Positions 31,601-41,500 of a stretch of DNA of 64,000 nt are shown here, piece after piece. Position 1 is the stretch's first letter. Every line of letters starts with the position of its first letter. The notes below the pieces were generated by a model that ran no database searches, was not told the origin of the DNA, and saw nothing but the letters and a program-made list of their open reading frames with translations. The position numbers were made by a program, and so were the translations under genes. Source of the DNA: Mytilisepta virgata (lineage: Eukaryota > Mollusca > Bivalvia > Mytilida > Mytilidae); assembly GCA_028015205.1 (NCBI GenBank), contig CM051519.1, positions 40,405,979-40,469,978 of the forward strand, in the 5' to 3' direction.

Positions 31601-32243
31601 TCGTACAAAAGGTAATTTTTCAATATTTTCTTTTGTCTTTTATCATTATGACATTGTCTTTTTCTTTTTTGTATGCCTTTTTCAAAAAATAAAATGCCAT
31701 AATGATAAAAGGTAAAAGACAATATTGAAAAATTACCTTTTGAACGACATAATAATTCGGTTTAATGAGTATTAACAAGGCATTCTCAGAACGTGTCTTT
31801 GGACAAATTAGGTTATATGTTTACACGCAGTAGATCTAATCTATTAAATTGCGAGTTGTATAATTTTAACAGATTATATATATTATATGTACAATTATTT
31901 CTGTATAAGGGTGAAACATTTAATGAATATAAAGTGCATGTTTTCCCCCAAATACCCCAATTGGGGTTTCCTATCCAAACTGGAATACAATACGCAAATA
32001 ATTTGGACGTTATCCCATAACCTGGTGATATATACGGCTGTACATGTGTGTAAACTTGGATTGTTTTGTGCCACGCCCTGGACCTGGTCCTTTCGACAAA
32101 TCGGAGGAGTTTGAATTCTTTTTCAACGCAAATTGCTTGTTGACGCTGTATAAACTTCCAACTACTTATATATAATTACCATATGCAGGTTCTACAGCAT
32201 TTTGTTCAGCTGCAGATAAAATTTGTGGGTCTGAATCTGACAT
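28514..32243 (-). CDS. CS-domain protein, p23/calcyclin-binding-protein-like, 145 aa, four exons
   Basis: Exons 32180-32243, 29768-29909, 29141-29255 and 28514-28630 join in perfect phase with canonical GT-AG ends, from ATG to TGA. The product starts MSDSDPQILSAAEQNAVEPA. Its centre is a beta-sandwich CS domain: FIRVIVGIKGLTV, then EFTERSLLLKVEG, then FFKLKVRKLPYDINPDKSYF and EEDRVLLFLCK. The FTERS-LLLKV and VLLFLCK strands align well with the CS domain of calcyclin-binding protein. The usual N-terminal SIAH-binding helices and C-terminal SGS region are absent. It ends in an acidic tail (AEEEEEEGNN) like that of p23. CS proteins act as HSP90 co-chaperones or ubiquitin-ligase adaptors in the cytosol. 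Function here is inferred from fold only. Intron 1 (2.3 kb) carries two MITEs and a hairpin. Confidence 0.8.
29141..29255 (-). CDS. CS-domain gene exon 3
   Basis: 115 bp, acceptor TTATTATTTCAG, donor TTCAAG|GTAAAG. Encodes SLLLKVEGKQKGALKGKFF, then KLKVRKLPYDINPDKSYFK. Confidence 0.85.
29768..29909 (-). CDS. CS-domain gene exon 2
   Basis: 142 bp, acceptor AATATTACAG, donor GAGAG|GTAATT. Carries the first strands of the CS fold (FIRVIVGIKG; FVKIPDNATI; PEFTE). Confidence 0.85.
30223..30262. repeat. Perfect 16-bp stem hairpin in intron 1 of the CS-domain gene
   Basis: CATTTACAGTCTGACA and its exact reverse complement are separated by 8 bases. A T10 run follows directly. Confidence 0.9.
31061..31149. 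mobile_element. Tiny MITE with TCGGGTAATTC ends
   Basis: The left end TCGGGTAATTCGGCGCA and the right end TGCGCAGAATTACCCGA are inverted at 16 of 17 positions; total 89 bp. GC-rich ends stand out in an AT-rich intron. Confidence 0.65.
31589..31759. mobile_element. Hairpin MITE with roughly 70-bp arms
   Basis: The two arms share AAAAGGTAATTTTTCAATAT and TTTTATCATTATG in inverted order with few mismatches, around a loop of about 35 bases. Lies in intron 1 of the CS-domain gene, about 430 bp from exon 1. Confidence 0.75.
32180..32243 (-). CDS. CS-domain gene exon 1
   Basis: ATG at 32243 is preceded by GTCAGG. Encodes MSDSDPQILSAAEQNAVEPA plus Tyr and ends TATG|GTAATT in phase 1. Confidence 0.8.
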
Positions 32244-32291
32244 CCTGACGTTTTGTTTATTTTTCACATTAAACATCCGCTTTTCGGTTTT

Positions 32292-32309
32292 CTCGAGAGT
32301 TTTCAAGAA
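32292..32309 (-). promoter_or_regulatory. Heat-shock-element-like array upstream of the CS-domain gene
   Basis: Four 5-bp-spaced units read CTCgaGAGttTTCaaGAA on the plus strand. Two are perfect HSF half-sites (TTC, GAA) and two differ by one base. It lies 49-66 bp upstream of the ATG. Heat-shock control would suit a co-chaperone-like protein, but chance occurrence in AT-rich DNA is not excluded. Confidence 0.3.
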
Positions 32310-32949
32310 GTTTGACAGAATAAGCAAACTACCAATAGAGTATGTAACAACAACGGTCCTTCAGATAAGCAAGCAAGTAAACTTTTATTTAAAGTCGGCA
32401 AACAAGTACATTTCGACAATAAAACATGAGCTCTGAAGAGCTCTTGAACCGATGATAACAATATACAAGAAAATAAATAAACAAACATAAAACATAAACA
32501 AACTTTTATTACAGGATCATTTTAGATTTTACAAGCTGCCAATGCTTTTAAAAAGTTTTATAATAGATATCAACATCTTTTATCTAAATATCCAGCTACC
32601 AGAAAAGCACTTGTCAAGAACTAGTTTTCTCATCTTATTGTTTCTACTGTTATATCTTGAATAAATGCAAAAGTCTCGATAGTGACCCACCGTGCAGAAT
32701 CTACTTTTCACAGTATGTGAAATTATGTACAATTCCGTAAAAATTGCTCTTTCTCCCAATGGCTTGAAGACTTTTAAATTCATACTGGGTTCTCACTAAT
32801 ACTGCCAATTTCTACTGAACTCGAGATAACATTAAACCCTTTATGGAAGTGTTATTTTAGATTTTTTCGTTTAGGAGAGCGACAGTATCCGACCTGCAGC
32901 TATCATTGAGAGCCTTTGCTAGTTTTACAGTTAAAACGAGCCCATTCTG

Positions 32950-33275
32950 ACCCTGCTATCTACATTATGTGCCGTCCACAGTTCAGTTCTAGCAAGATGT
33001 GATCTTGTTGGTAATCATACTGTATTGCTTTTTGAGTGTGATTTACACACCAGAGTGTCAGGATAGATTAAGGGGGAGGGGGGGGTACTCATAAAACCAG
33101 TATAACCCCACCATTATTCAGTGTCTGTACCAAGTCAGACTATCCTGATTCTCTGTTGTGTTCATGTTTGTGTTTGGTACTCTTTTATGTAATTTTTGTC
33201 CGGCGTTATACGGTCAGTTGGATTGCTTTGATTGATTGGTATGTTACTGTTGATCTGTCATGTTATCCTTTTTCT
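32950..33275 (+). repeat. Dispersed repeat, copy 4 of 5 (longest)
   Basis: Begins CCTGCTATCTACATTATGTG, includes GTCAGGATAG, a G-run, CAGTGTCTGTACCAAGTCAG and the GATTGATTGGTATGTTACT core, and ends near TGTTATCC. The same order of blocks occurs at 47055-47362, defining a unit of about 325 bp. Confidence 0.75.
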
Positions 33276-33279
33276 TGTT

Positions 33280-34370
33280 TATAAACATGCAGAATTAAAA
33301 ATATACACATGTAGCACAAAGCGAAAAGTTAAAAGCACAGTAAAATTTCAAATAAAAAGGCTAACTGGAGTAAGCAGAGCAGCATCGCTATAGATGCAGG
33401 TAAACAATAAATTCAAATAAAAAAGCTAACTAAACAAGCAAAGCAGCATTGGCTATAAATTCAAATTCAGATATAGGAGGCATTGGAGTGTGGAATCTAC
33501 TGGCACTGCATTTACATATCTTCCCCAACACCAGCTGTTGGTGTAGTTCTTAAATTATGCGAACGAGGATATTTGCCTTGCCTCATTTCGGGTAGAGAGT
33601 TCCATACCCATGAATGACAAATGTATTTACTAAGCTTTTTTTTTAATAAAACGAAAGAGGTAGGTACAAAATATATTGTCGAAATTTAAGACTGCTTTCG
33701 AAGATGAAGAACATTTTATCTTAAAATGTAAAGTTAACAACAACATAAGAGAATAATTATTTGAAAATTTTATTCTAAAAACAAACTTGACTAATATACA
33801 CTTTACCCAACTGATGGGCAACAAATGAAATGTATTGGCTCCTTTATAAAACAGTCTCTTGAACTGAGGATAGGGGCTCCTGATTGCATTTGTATGTTAT
33901 TTCAATTGATTCTGTATTGTACTGTTCGTTTAATTTTATTTGTTGCCTTTGGCCCTAATCACGACGAAAACTTTGCTTTGAAATAAAATGATACCAGCCT
34001 ACTTTGAATGTTTAAAGTTTAGTAAATCAGATTTCTCGTATAAATGCTGGTTCCAAATGATATGGAGAAATAATTATCGACCATCTTTTGAAACAATTCA
34101 TGGTACTGAAACTTGATATGATGTATTCAACCGGACTCCAGAAACTTTGCTTATTTTCCATTAATATTTAAATCTCTTGGCTATATGAACCGAAACACGA
34201 TTAACAATGATAAAGGCATCCGTAGGAAGGTGTATGTACCCCATTATCTACTTTCATTTGACCCAATGAAACAATGATCCATTACCAGTTATGTTATTGT
34301 AAATGTGCCAATGGTGAAAATCATTGTATTATTATTACGAGATTATTTTTTATTTCTTTTGTTGATACTA
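33280..34370. other. Unclassified spacer
   Basis: Contains an imperfect direct repeat (TCAAATAAAAAGGCTAACT near 33348 and TTCAAATAAAAAAGCTAACT near 33412, both followed by AAGCAGAGCAGCAT-like sequence). No gene supported. Confidence 0.5.
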
Positions 34371-34377
34371 TTGATAA

Positions 34378-34953
34378 ATTTTCTTGGAAATATATATACA
34401 GTCAAACCTGTGTCTAAACGGCACCCACGGGACCAAAGAAATGGGGCTTTATAGATGGAATAATATTGATAGAGAGAATCGAATTTGCTTTTTGTGTAAT
34501 AGTGGGGATCTTGGGGATGAATCCCATTTCTTGCTAAAATGTCCATATTTTCATATTAGTAGAAAACAGTATATAAAAAAGAAATATTATTGTAGACCTA
34601 ATGTTTTGAAATTTAAAGAATTGATGAATTGTAATCGGTTTGTAGACATGACAAATTTGTGTAAATTTTTAAAGATTGTTAATGTTAGGTTAAACTCTCC
34701 AGGGTAGCATTTTATATGATTACAATGTACTTCCATTTATCTATTCGTTTGTTTATATTTATATTATGTATACAGTTTATGTTTCTCTGTACCATGTTTA
34801 TTTGGTTTGTGAGAATAAAGATATATATACAGTGGTGAATTTTACAAGTTTTGTTTATATGGTGACATTTTCACAGTGCCCTTTATAGAAAGTGAGTTGG
34901 TATATAGAGGTACTCTTTAAAGCAGGTTTGACTGTATGTATTTCCAAGAAAAT
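34378..34953. mobile_element. MITE with 31-33-bp inverted ends, disrupted by a nested LINE fragment
   Basis: The left arm (34378-34410) reads ATTTTCTTGGAAATATATA, then TACAGTCAAACCTG. The right arm (34923-34953) is its reverse complement except for a 2-bp indel. Inside the left arm, ACGGCACCCACGGGACC matches the usual interior of this element type. The interior is then interrupted by LINE sequence (34436-34830) and resumes as TGGTGAATTTTACAAG. Confidence 0.7.
34436..34830 (+). mobile_element. LINE RT C-terminal fragment nested in the MITE
   Basis: The frame encodes RENRICFLCNSGDLGDESHF, then LLKCPYFHISRKQYI. This is the Cys/His-rich C-terminal region of mollusc LINE ORF2 proteins (C-x2-C...H-x4-C). 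It ends with a TAG at about 34707, a 3' UTR, AATAAAG and a short (TA)n. The same protein region occurs at 37020-37460 and 38770-39030 on the minus strand. Confidence 0.7.
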
Positions 34954-34960
34954 GTATGAG

Positions 34961-35085
34961 TGTGTCTTGCCACGGTTTTATATTCAAATTCTTTATTTGC
35001 AAAAATACACCCATGTGGGTCAAGCAAATACATGAAGAAGAAAACAAACAAACAAACAAACAAACAAACAAACAAACATATAAAA
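34961..35085 (-). mobile_element. LINE 3' end with (GTTT)n tract
   Basis: On the minus strand: (GTTT)9, then CTTCATGTATTTGCTTGACC, CACATGGGTGTATTTTTGC and AAATAAAGAATTTG. The GACCCACATGGGTGTATTTT block matches 15124-15145. Coding sequence is absent. Confidence 0.55.
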
Positions 35086-35089
35086 TCAC

Positions 35090-37015
35090 AAATTGAGAAT
35101 ATATGATATAAAATACATGATAAATCACCTTTTATTATTAATACTGTTATTACTTTGACCAACAAGGACCTCATTTTTGCAATTCTGTAGATTGCTTTAT
35201 AAAGTCTCGTATTTTTGTCAAAAGTTCAGAGTTAGAATTTAACAAAAAAAATATTTGATCTAATGGTTCTTTTTCAAGAAAATCAGCCATATGCAGCTAT
35301 ATCGGTCATAATTATGTTAGGTAACTCTGTTTAGACTTATTAACTGGTTACCCAATATCGGGAATCTACTGGTCCCGTTCATGCCAGGCATTCATCGTAG
35401 TACTTCGATAACTCTGTATTGATTATAGCACGTTCTCCACGTCTTCACTTTAAAAAAAAACTTTATATTTGAAATATGTAGTAACATTTCACATGGATTA
35501 TAATTTTAATATATGAAATTGTGACAATAATTAATAAATATGAAATTTATCACCAATTTATACAAACTGTCAAAAGTACATAATTACACGTGATAAAGGG
35601 TAATGGTGCAAGTTTTTTTTAAATTTTTTAAGCCGCGAGAAAAGCGATTTTTTTTTGGTAAAATTTATTTGAGTTTTATCTGAAGAAATTTATTATGCGC
35701 AATTAACATCCATGTGTGTTTCAGGTAATTAATTCTAATTAACGATTGACATGTATATTATACCTTGACAGTCCGGATGTTTATTGTTCCAACCGTTAAT
35801 TAAGGTACACAGGTACATTTTATGTATACAGGTAAACCGTTTGCTGACCAAAAATAGCGTGATTTCATTTTTAGATAATTAATGCAACATTTTAATAAAG
35901 AGGTGTGTGTGTGTTTAAGGGGGGATCACAAGGAATGCAGTGGTGAAATATAATTTCAAATGTCAGATAAGTAACATTTTAATTTATTTTAAATTAATAA
36001 TTTATCTTTTTGGTATTTATATATTAAACATTTGACATATTATATGAGTAATTCTATTTACTCGTATATATATTTACTTTGTTATGGCAAGGTAGAAGCT
36101 GATTAGGATGGGCGCCATCTTGAATAATAATAGTAAAAAATAACACATTTCAAAATAGCTAATTTTCAAATCAATTTGGAAGGGACATAATCAAAATTTA
36201 AACTATTGCAATTACGATATTTCGAAAAGTTAAAGAAGGTTTTACTCAAACATATGATATATGAAGACCAAAGGATATACTTTATTAGTAACATCCGAGA
36301 CATAAAACAAAAAAAGGCATGTTTGAAATGGAACCTTTATTTTTGTTTGAACTTTCAGGGTTTTTGCATTTTATTAGACATATAGCAACCTATAAATATA
36401 GTTTTATGTCTTAAACACTAAGAAATAACAAAAGGAACATTATTATTACAATAATGGGACTATTTTCATAATGAAAAAGTATTATTTAACAAAACCCGTT
36501 TATTTATACAAATTTTGAATTTTACCGCCAAAACTACATCCGGTATCGCCATTTTGAGTCCAAATCATGTATATTTTTACAAAATATCGGTCATTTTAAA
36601 ATTAATTTGGAAGTGATTTCCCGAATTCAATATCTCATTTAGTTGATATAATCTTAAAGTTCCATGTTTTATCATAGTCAAATGGGCAGCACATTTTTAT
36701 GAAAGTAAAGAATTATCATGTAATTCTTGAACCAACTAGGGAAGGTTTCATAGATTTCGACATTTTTCAACGTTAGCCATATAAAAATCTTCAGTAAAAA
36801 TATGTTTTTTTCAAATCAAATTGGAAGTGATTTTCTCAATTCAATATCTATTTAAAATGGGCTCAAAATATTGGTAATTGATCACACTTTTACGAGATAG
36901 CAGCACATTTTTTTGTTATCGATAAAATTTAATACAAATTAGAGATAAACATGACACTCCCTTGCATTTCTATATAAATCGACATCGCCATATTACGATC
37001 ATCACACAGGTGACC
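35090..37015. other. Gene-free region with a diverged repeat of ATTGGAAGTGATTT
   Basis: Related segments near 36168, 36603 and 36811 share AATTTGGAAGTGATTTCCC-like sequence followed by GAATTCAATATCT, hinting at an old tandem array of period about 210 bp. No exon is supported. Confidence 0.45.
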
Positions 37016-37019
37016 AAAG

Positions 37020-37460
37020 TCACGTGATGACCGATATAGTTGGATATGGCTTATTTAATATTATTTTGTCAAATAAATTGTTTCTCAGAGAATGATTAGA
37101 TGTACATTTGATGAAAAAGTGGAATTCATCTCCTATTTCATTTAAATCGCATTTTTGACATATTCTTTCTTCTCTCATTATATTTTTATATCGTCCTGTT
37201 TCAATTTCTAAATTATGATCAATGACTCTTAATTTTGTGAATAATTGTCTTGTTTTGAAGTTAGAAAAAAATAGTAAGTAACTTTCTAGCTTAAATTCTG
37301 ATTCTAATTTACTGTACAAATATAATTTAGAGGTGTCATTGAATGATGATTTTTTTTCTAATATTTTTTTATTATATGAGTCATGAATTACTTTCTTAAT
37401 TTTTAAAGTATAGATTCCATCTGAATCAATAGACTTGCAGATAGAAAGTGCCTCTTTAAG
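37020..37460 (-). mobile_element. LINE RT C-terminal fragment
   Basis: The minus-strand frame is open across about 145 codons: KSIDSDGIYTLKIKKVI, then TRQLFTKLRVIDHNLEIETG, RYKNIMREERICQKCDLNEI and GDEFHFFIKC. The C-x2-C...H-x4-C arrangement is that of the LINE ORF2 C-terminus. Truncated at both ends. It lies just beyond the 3' end of the thioredoxin gene, in the same orientation. Confidence 0.75.
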
Positions 37461-37743
37461 CTAGTAGCACACCAAGAACCTTAAGAACTGCCTTAGTACT
37501 TGACTTTGTGCTGCTGTATCCCAAATTTGCATGGTTGAGTATAAATCACAAATAAACCATCATGATATTATACAATGATTACACCAAGATGTAAAGATCA
37601 CGGTTCAGTCATGACAAAACAAAAGTTTCCTGTGATAATAATCATATGTTATTTATTAAGATTTTAAAGTTAAACAAATATGTATAGGCTTATAAATAAT
37701 TCAATTAAATAACGTTTATAGTGGAAGAGGAATCGATGTTGAA

Positions 37744-37806
37744 TCATTTGTTTTTTTCAATCATTTCCTTCAATTTTTCTTCACTTGCTCCTACCAACTC
37801 ATCAAC
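37744..37806 (-). CDS. TXN: Thioredoxin exon 5
   Basis: 63 bp including TGA at 37744-37746, acceptor ATTTTCCACAG. Encodes [20 protein letters not shown]. Confidence 0.97.
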   Translation of the reverse strand, partial: VDELVGASEEKLKEMIEKNK

Positions 37807-38539
37807 CTGTGGAAAATAAAAAAAAGGGTGTTTTTAAATAATTCTTACAATATTCGACAATCGTTTCAATCAACTGTGTGTCATTTAGTCCCATGAAGCA
37901 TAAATAAATAAATTAAATTATAATATTTATAACACCACGCATAAAAGAGTAAAATCACTCGTAAGTTCTACTACAATCTACAAATACTTGCAGTCGTAAA
38001 AAAGGCATCATTTTTCCCAGAAGTTAATAAATCGGTTATACGGTGTCTTTATTTATTCTCGGGTATATGTATTCAAATTTATCTATAATGTTTTACTGTT
38101 TCACCGATTGTGACGAGTCTATCCAGGTTTAGATAAAACACATTTAATTGCTTTTTAGCGAGGATAATTGCGGGGGGAGGGGTCTTAGATTATTTCATAG
38201 TATCTAAACGCATATATATATGTGTCTTTTTTTCCCACCTTCTTGCCAATTTTAGTATTATTATGACTACTTTCAATTTACAACTATTTGGTTCAGGAGG
38301 ATATTCATTCATTCGTTAATGCGAAACATCATTGCGAATATCTGATATCCGTGTTCCTATTGAGATTGAAAATCAGTATGCAAACACTGCGTAGTAATTG
38401 TTCGCACTAATGCAAGCCTAAACAAACAAAACAAAAAAGGCCTACCTTTTTGCCATTTCTGTAACAGTGAAAAGTAGGCATGGCTGATATTTCGCAAGCC
38501 GCCGCAACGTCCTGCAAGTAAAAATCCATAGATCTATAT

Positions 38540-38574
<35 letters not shown>

Positions 38575-41500
38575 TTCAATAAATGCACACTTGTACCCAT
38601 AAGGGTTAATGGCATACATGTCAAAAAATCATAAACTAAACAAAAAAGCAATAAATCAAGAACAATAACTGATATACAACATGTACTATAAAGTATGCAG
38701 TAGCAGGGTCCGCTCTCCTCAGTATTAAAGACTTTCTAATGAATGGAGCTGTAAATTAACTATATTAATTTGATATGAAGAAAGAAGCGTTTCTGTTTTT
38801 TTTTCTATCAAAGTTTTTAAATTCTGGACATATTTTATCGATTTCAGTTTCTAAATTTTGCTGAACAGATTTATATTTAGTCAGGAAATAATGATTCTCA
38901 TCTAATTCTAAATTACATTGTTTGCATATACGGTTTCCCGTTTTAATCTTGCGTATCTTCCTCTTTCAATTTCTAGGAAGTGGTCACCAATTCTCATTTT
39001 GCACCTTGGTCTCCCAGTCTCAAAATTACTCTCCAGAATAAATTTGTCTACATTATATTATTGTGTCGAAGTCCGACTCATTCCGTAAAACAGATATCCG
39101 AGGCATTTTCGATATTGTTTGCTTAGGGACGAGATCAAAAGTTCAATGTAGGACAAAAAACTTAATTTAAATAGTTTGGGGGTGGGTAAAAATCGCTGCA
39201 AGTTTTGTTATCCGACATCGATTTTCGGATTGAAAAATACAGATTCAAGTGATGTCCAAGTCAATATACAGAACAAACATACATTGTTGAGGAAAAACAG
39301 GACCCATGATACAAAAAGTATACTCTCAAAGCATATGCCCATATTGGTCAATCAATTTTTCCCAAATTAAGTTAAGAGGGGGGGGGGGGGGGGGGGGTGG
39401 GGGGGGATTCAGTGAAAAAACTATCTGAATTAAGCTTTTTATCCTACATTGAACTTTTGATCTCGTCCCTAAACAAGACCTTTTTTCGAGCACCATAGAT
39501 CACATCATTTTCGTCCAGTTGTGTACAGAGGATAAATGAAGCCAGGTTGTTACTATAGTAAAATGTCTATAAAGAACTGCACCGACTGTGTCGGTAATTT
39601 TTATCTGGAAAGTTTCAGGTCAATAAAACTGCTCTTTGTTTAATTATGTTCTATTTTTTAAAGGTAATATGCAACAGTTATGTCCTTTTTAGCTTTATTA
39701 TTTTCACCAAATTTTAGAGAATTTATTCTTTTTTTTTTTTTAATTTTCTTTGACTTTCGCAAACTGCCGATTAATCTAAACCAGTTTTTGCGAACTGTAA
39801 TTTAATGTTTGTATGTTCTATACTGATTGCATATATTTTAACACAAAATACTAGTAACATAATATAAATATACCTCGGCCTCGTCAACATCCACCTTTAG
39901 AAAAATCACATCGCTGTATGTTTCCGAAAATTCCTGAAAAATTAAATCTTGTGTTTTTAGGACGATTTAGGGTAAACTTTTGCTTGTGGCCTACCATTGC
40001 AAATTTCCCAGCTCATATAATTTCTGTAGTTGTACACCTCTTGCTGACTGTCTCCTTGCCTATTGATTGCGCAATGTAATTCACGCCAACTTAACCTTAT
40101 AATTCATAACAGTGGGTTTAGTTTAAACATATTTTATTTGGTTCAAAACAACAAAAGGGATGAGGCACAAGTACATTGTACTTACTAGGTCTTCTCCCGT
40201 TTAGTATTATACAACAAAATTATCAATAACATGCGCATTGTACATAATAACAAAGCGAAATGTTAAAGTCAATTGATAAAATACAAACATTGATACATCT
40301 ATTATACTGTAAATCAATTAAAGAAATTATCAGTCTGTGTGTGTGTGTGTATGGGTATGGGGGGGGGGTATAAGTTTTCCATCAAATAACAAGGAACCGT
40401 TTTGATTTCTTCATGTATTCAAACACATTTCTAAAGATAAATTCATTTTCAATTAGTGGAAGATTTTCATTTCCACTCAACAACAAATTAAGGTCAATTG
40501 GAGTATTATAACAATGGGTTATGGTTAAATTTACATATCCAAAGTAATTTCAAAATTTGGGGAATGTGATTCGAGGAAATAGCTCCCATTTTACGAGTGT
40601 GTATTAACTGCAAAATCCGCTCTGAACTAACTTTAATAACCAGTATTTGTTGCGAACAGAGTTGTCAACCACACTTGTATGTATCTAAATGAGAGCGGAT
40701 TTTGCAGTTGTACTTACACTGTTTGACAATTAAACAAACACACTTAGCAAAAACTGCTTAGAAAACAATATTAAATCGAATAACAATCCTGGATTTGTGA
40801 AATTTATAAAATATAATAATGTGAATACGTAACATTTTCAATTGTGATGCAGGAGAGAGATAAGCTGGCCTCTAATAAGATTTAACCATTTAATTTTGGT
40901 TATTAAATGCACCAATAATGCTACTAGTAGTAGTTCAACCTTGAAAAAATTCAATACCTACTCATGCTTTTTACAGTGTTCCTTATGACAAGCCGTTTTA
41001 CTATTTATTCTACCTCAAGATATCTAATAAACTTTATAAGATATCTCATATAATTTTCTTTATAAGATATCTTATAAGTTATATGAGATATCTTATAAAC
41101 TATATAAGATATCTTATAAAATATATGACATATCTTATAAAGTATATAAGATGTCTTATATAAAAAATATTTATAAGATATTTTATAAACTTTATAAGAT
41201 ATCTTATAAACTTTATGGGATATCTTATATACTTTATGAGATATCTTATAAAAACTAGATTATATAAGATATCTTATAAACTTTATAAGATGTCTTATAA
41301 ACTTTATAAGATGTCTTATAAACTTTAGAAGATATCTTATAAATTATATAAGACATCTTATAAAGTTATAAGATATCTTATAAAAACTAGATTATATAAG
41401 ATATCTTATAAACTTTATAAGATGTCTTATAAACTTTAGAAGATATCTTATAAATTATATAAGACATCTTATAAAGTTTATAAGATATCTTATAAAAACT

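Noticed and set aside
34883..35174. Minus-strand frames with Val-Cys-Leu-Phe repeats
   Set aside because: Produced by translating the (GTTT)n tract.
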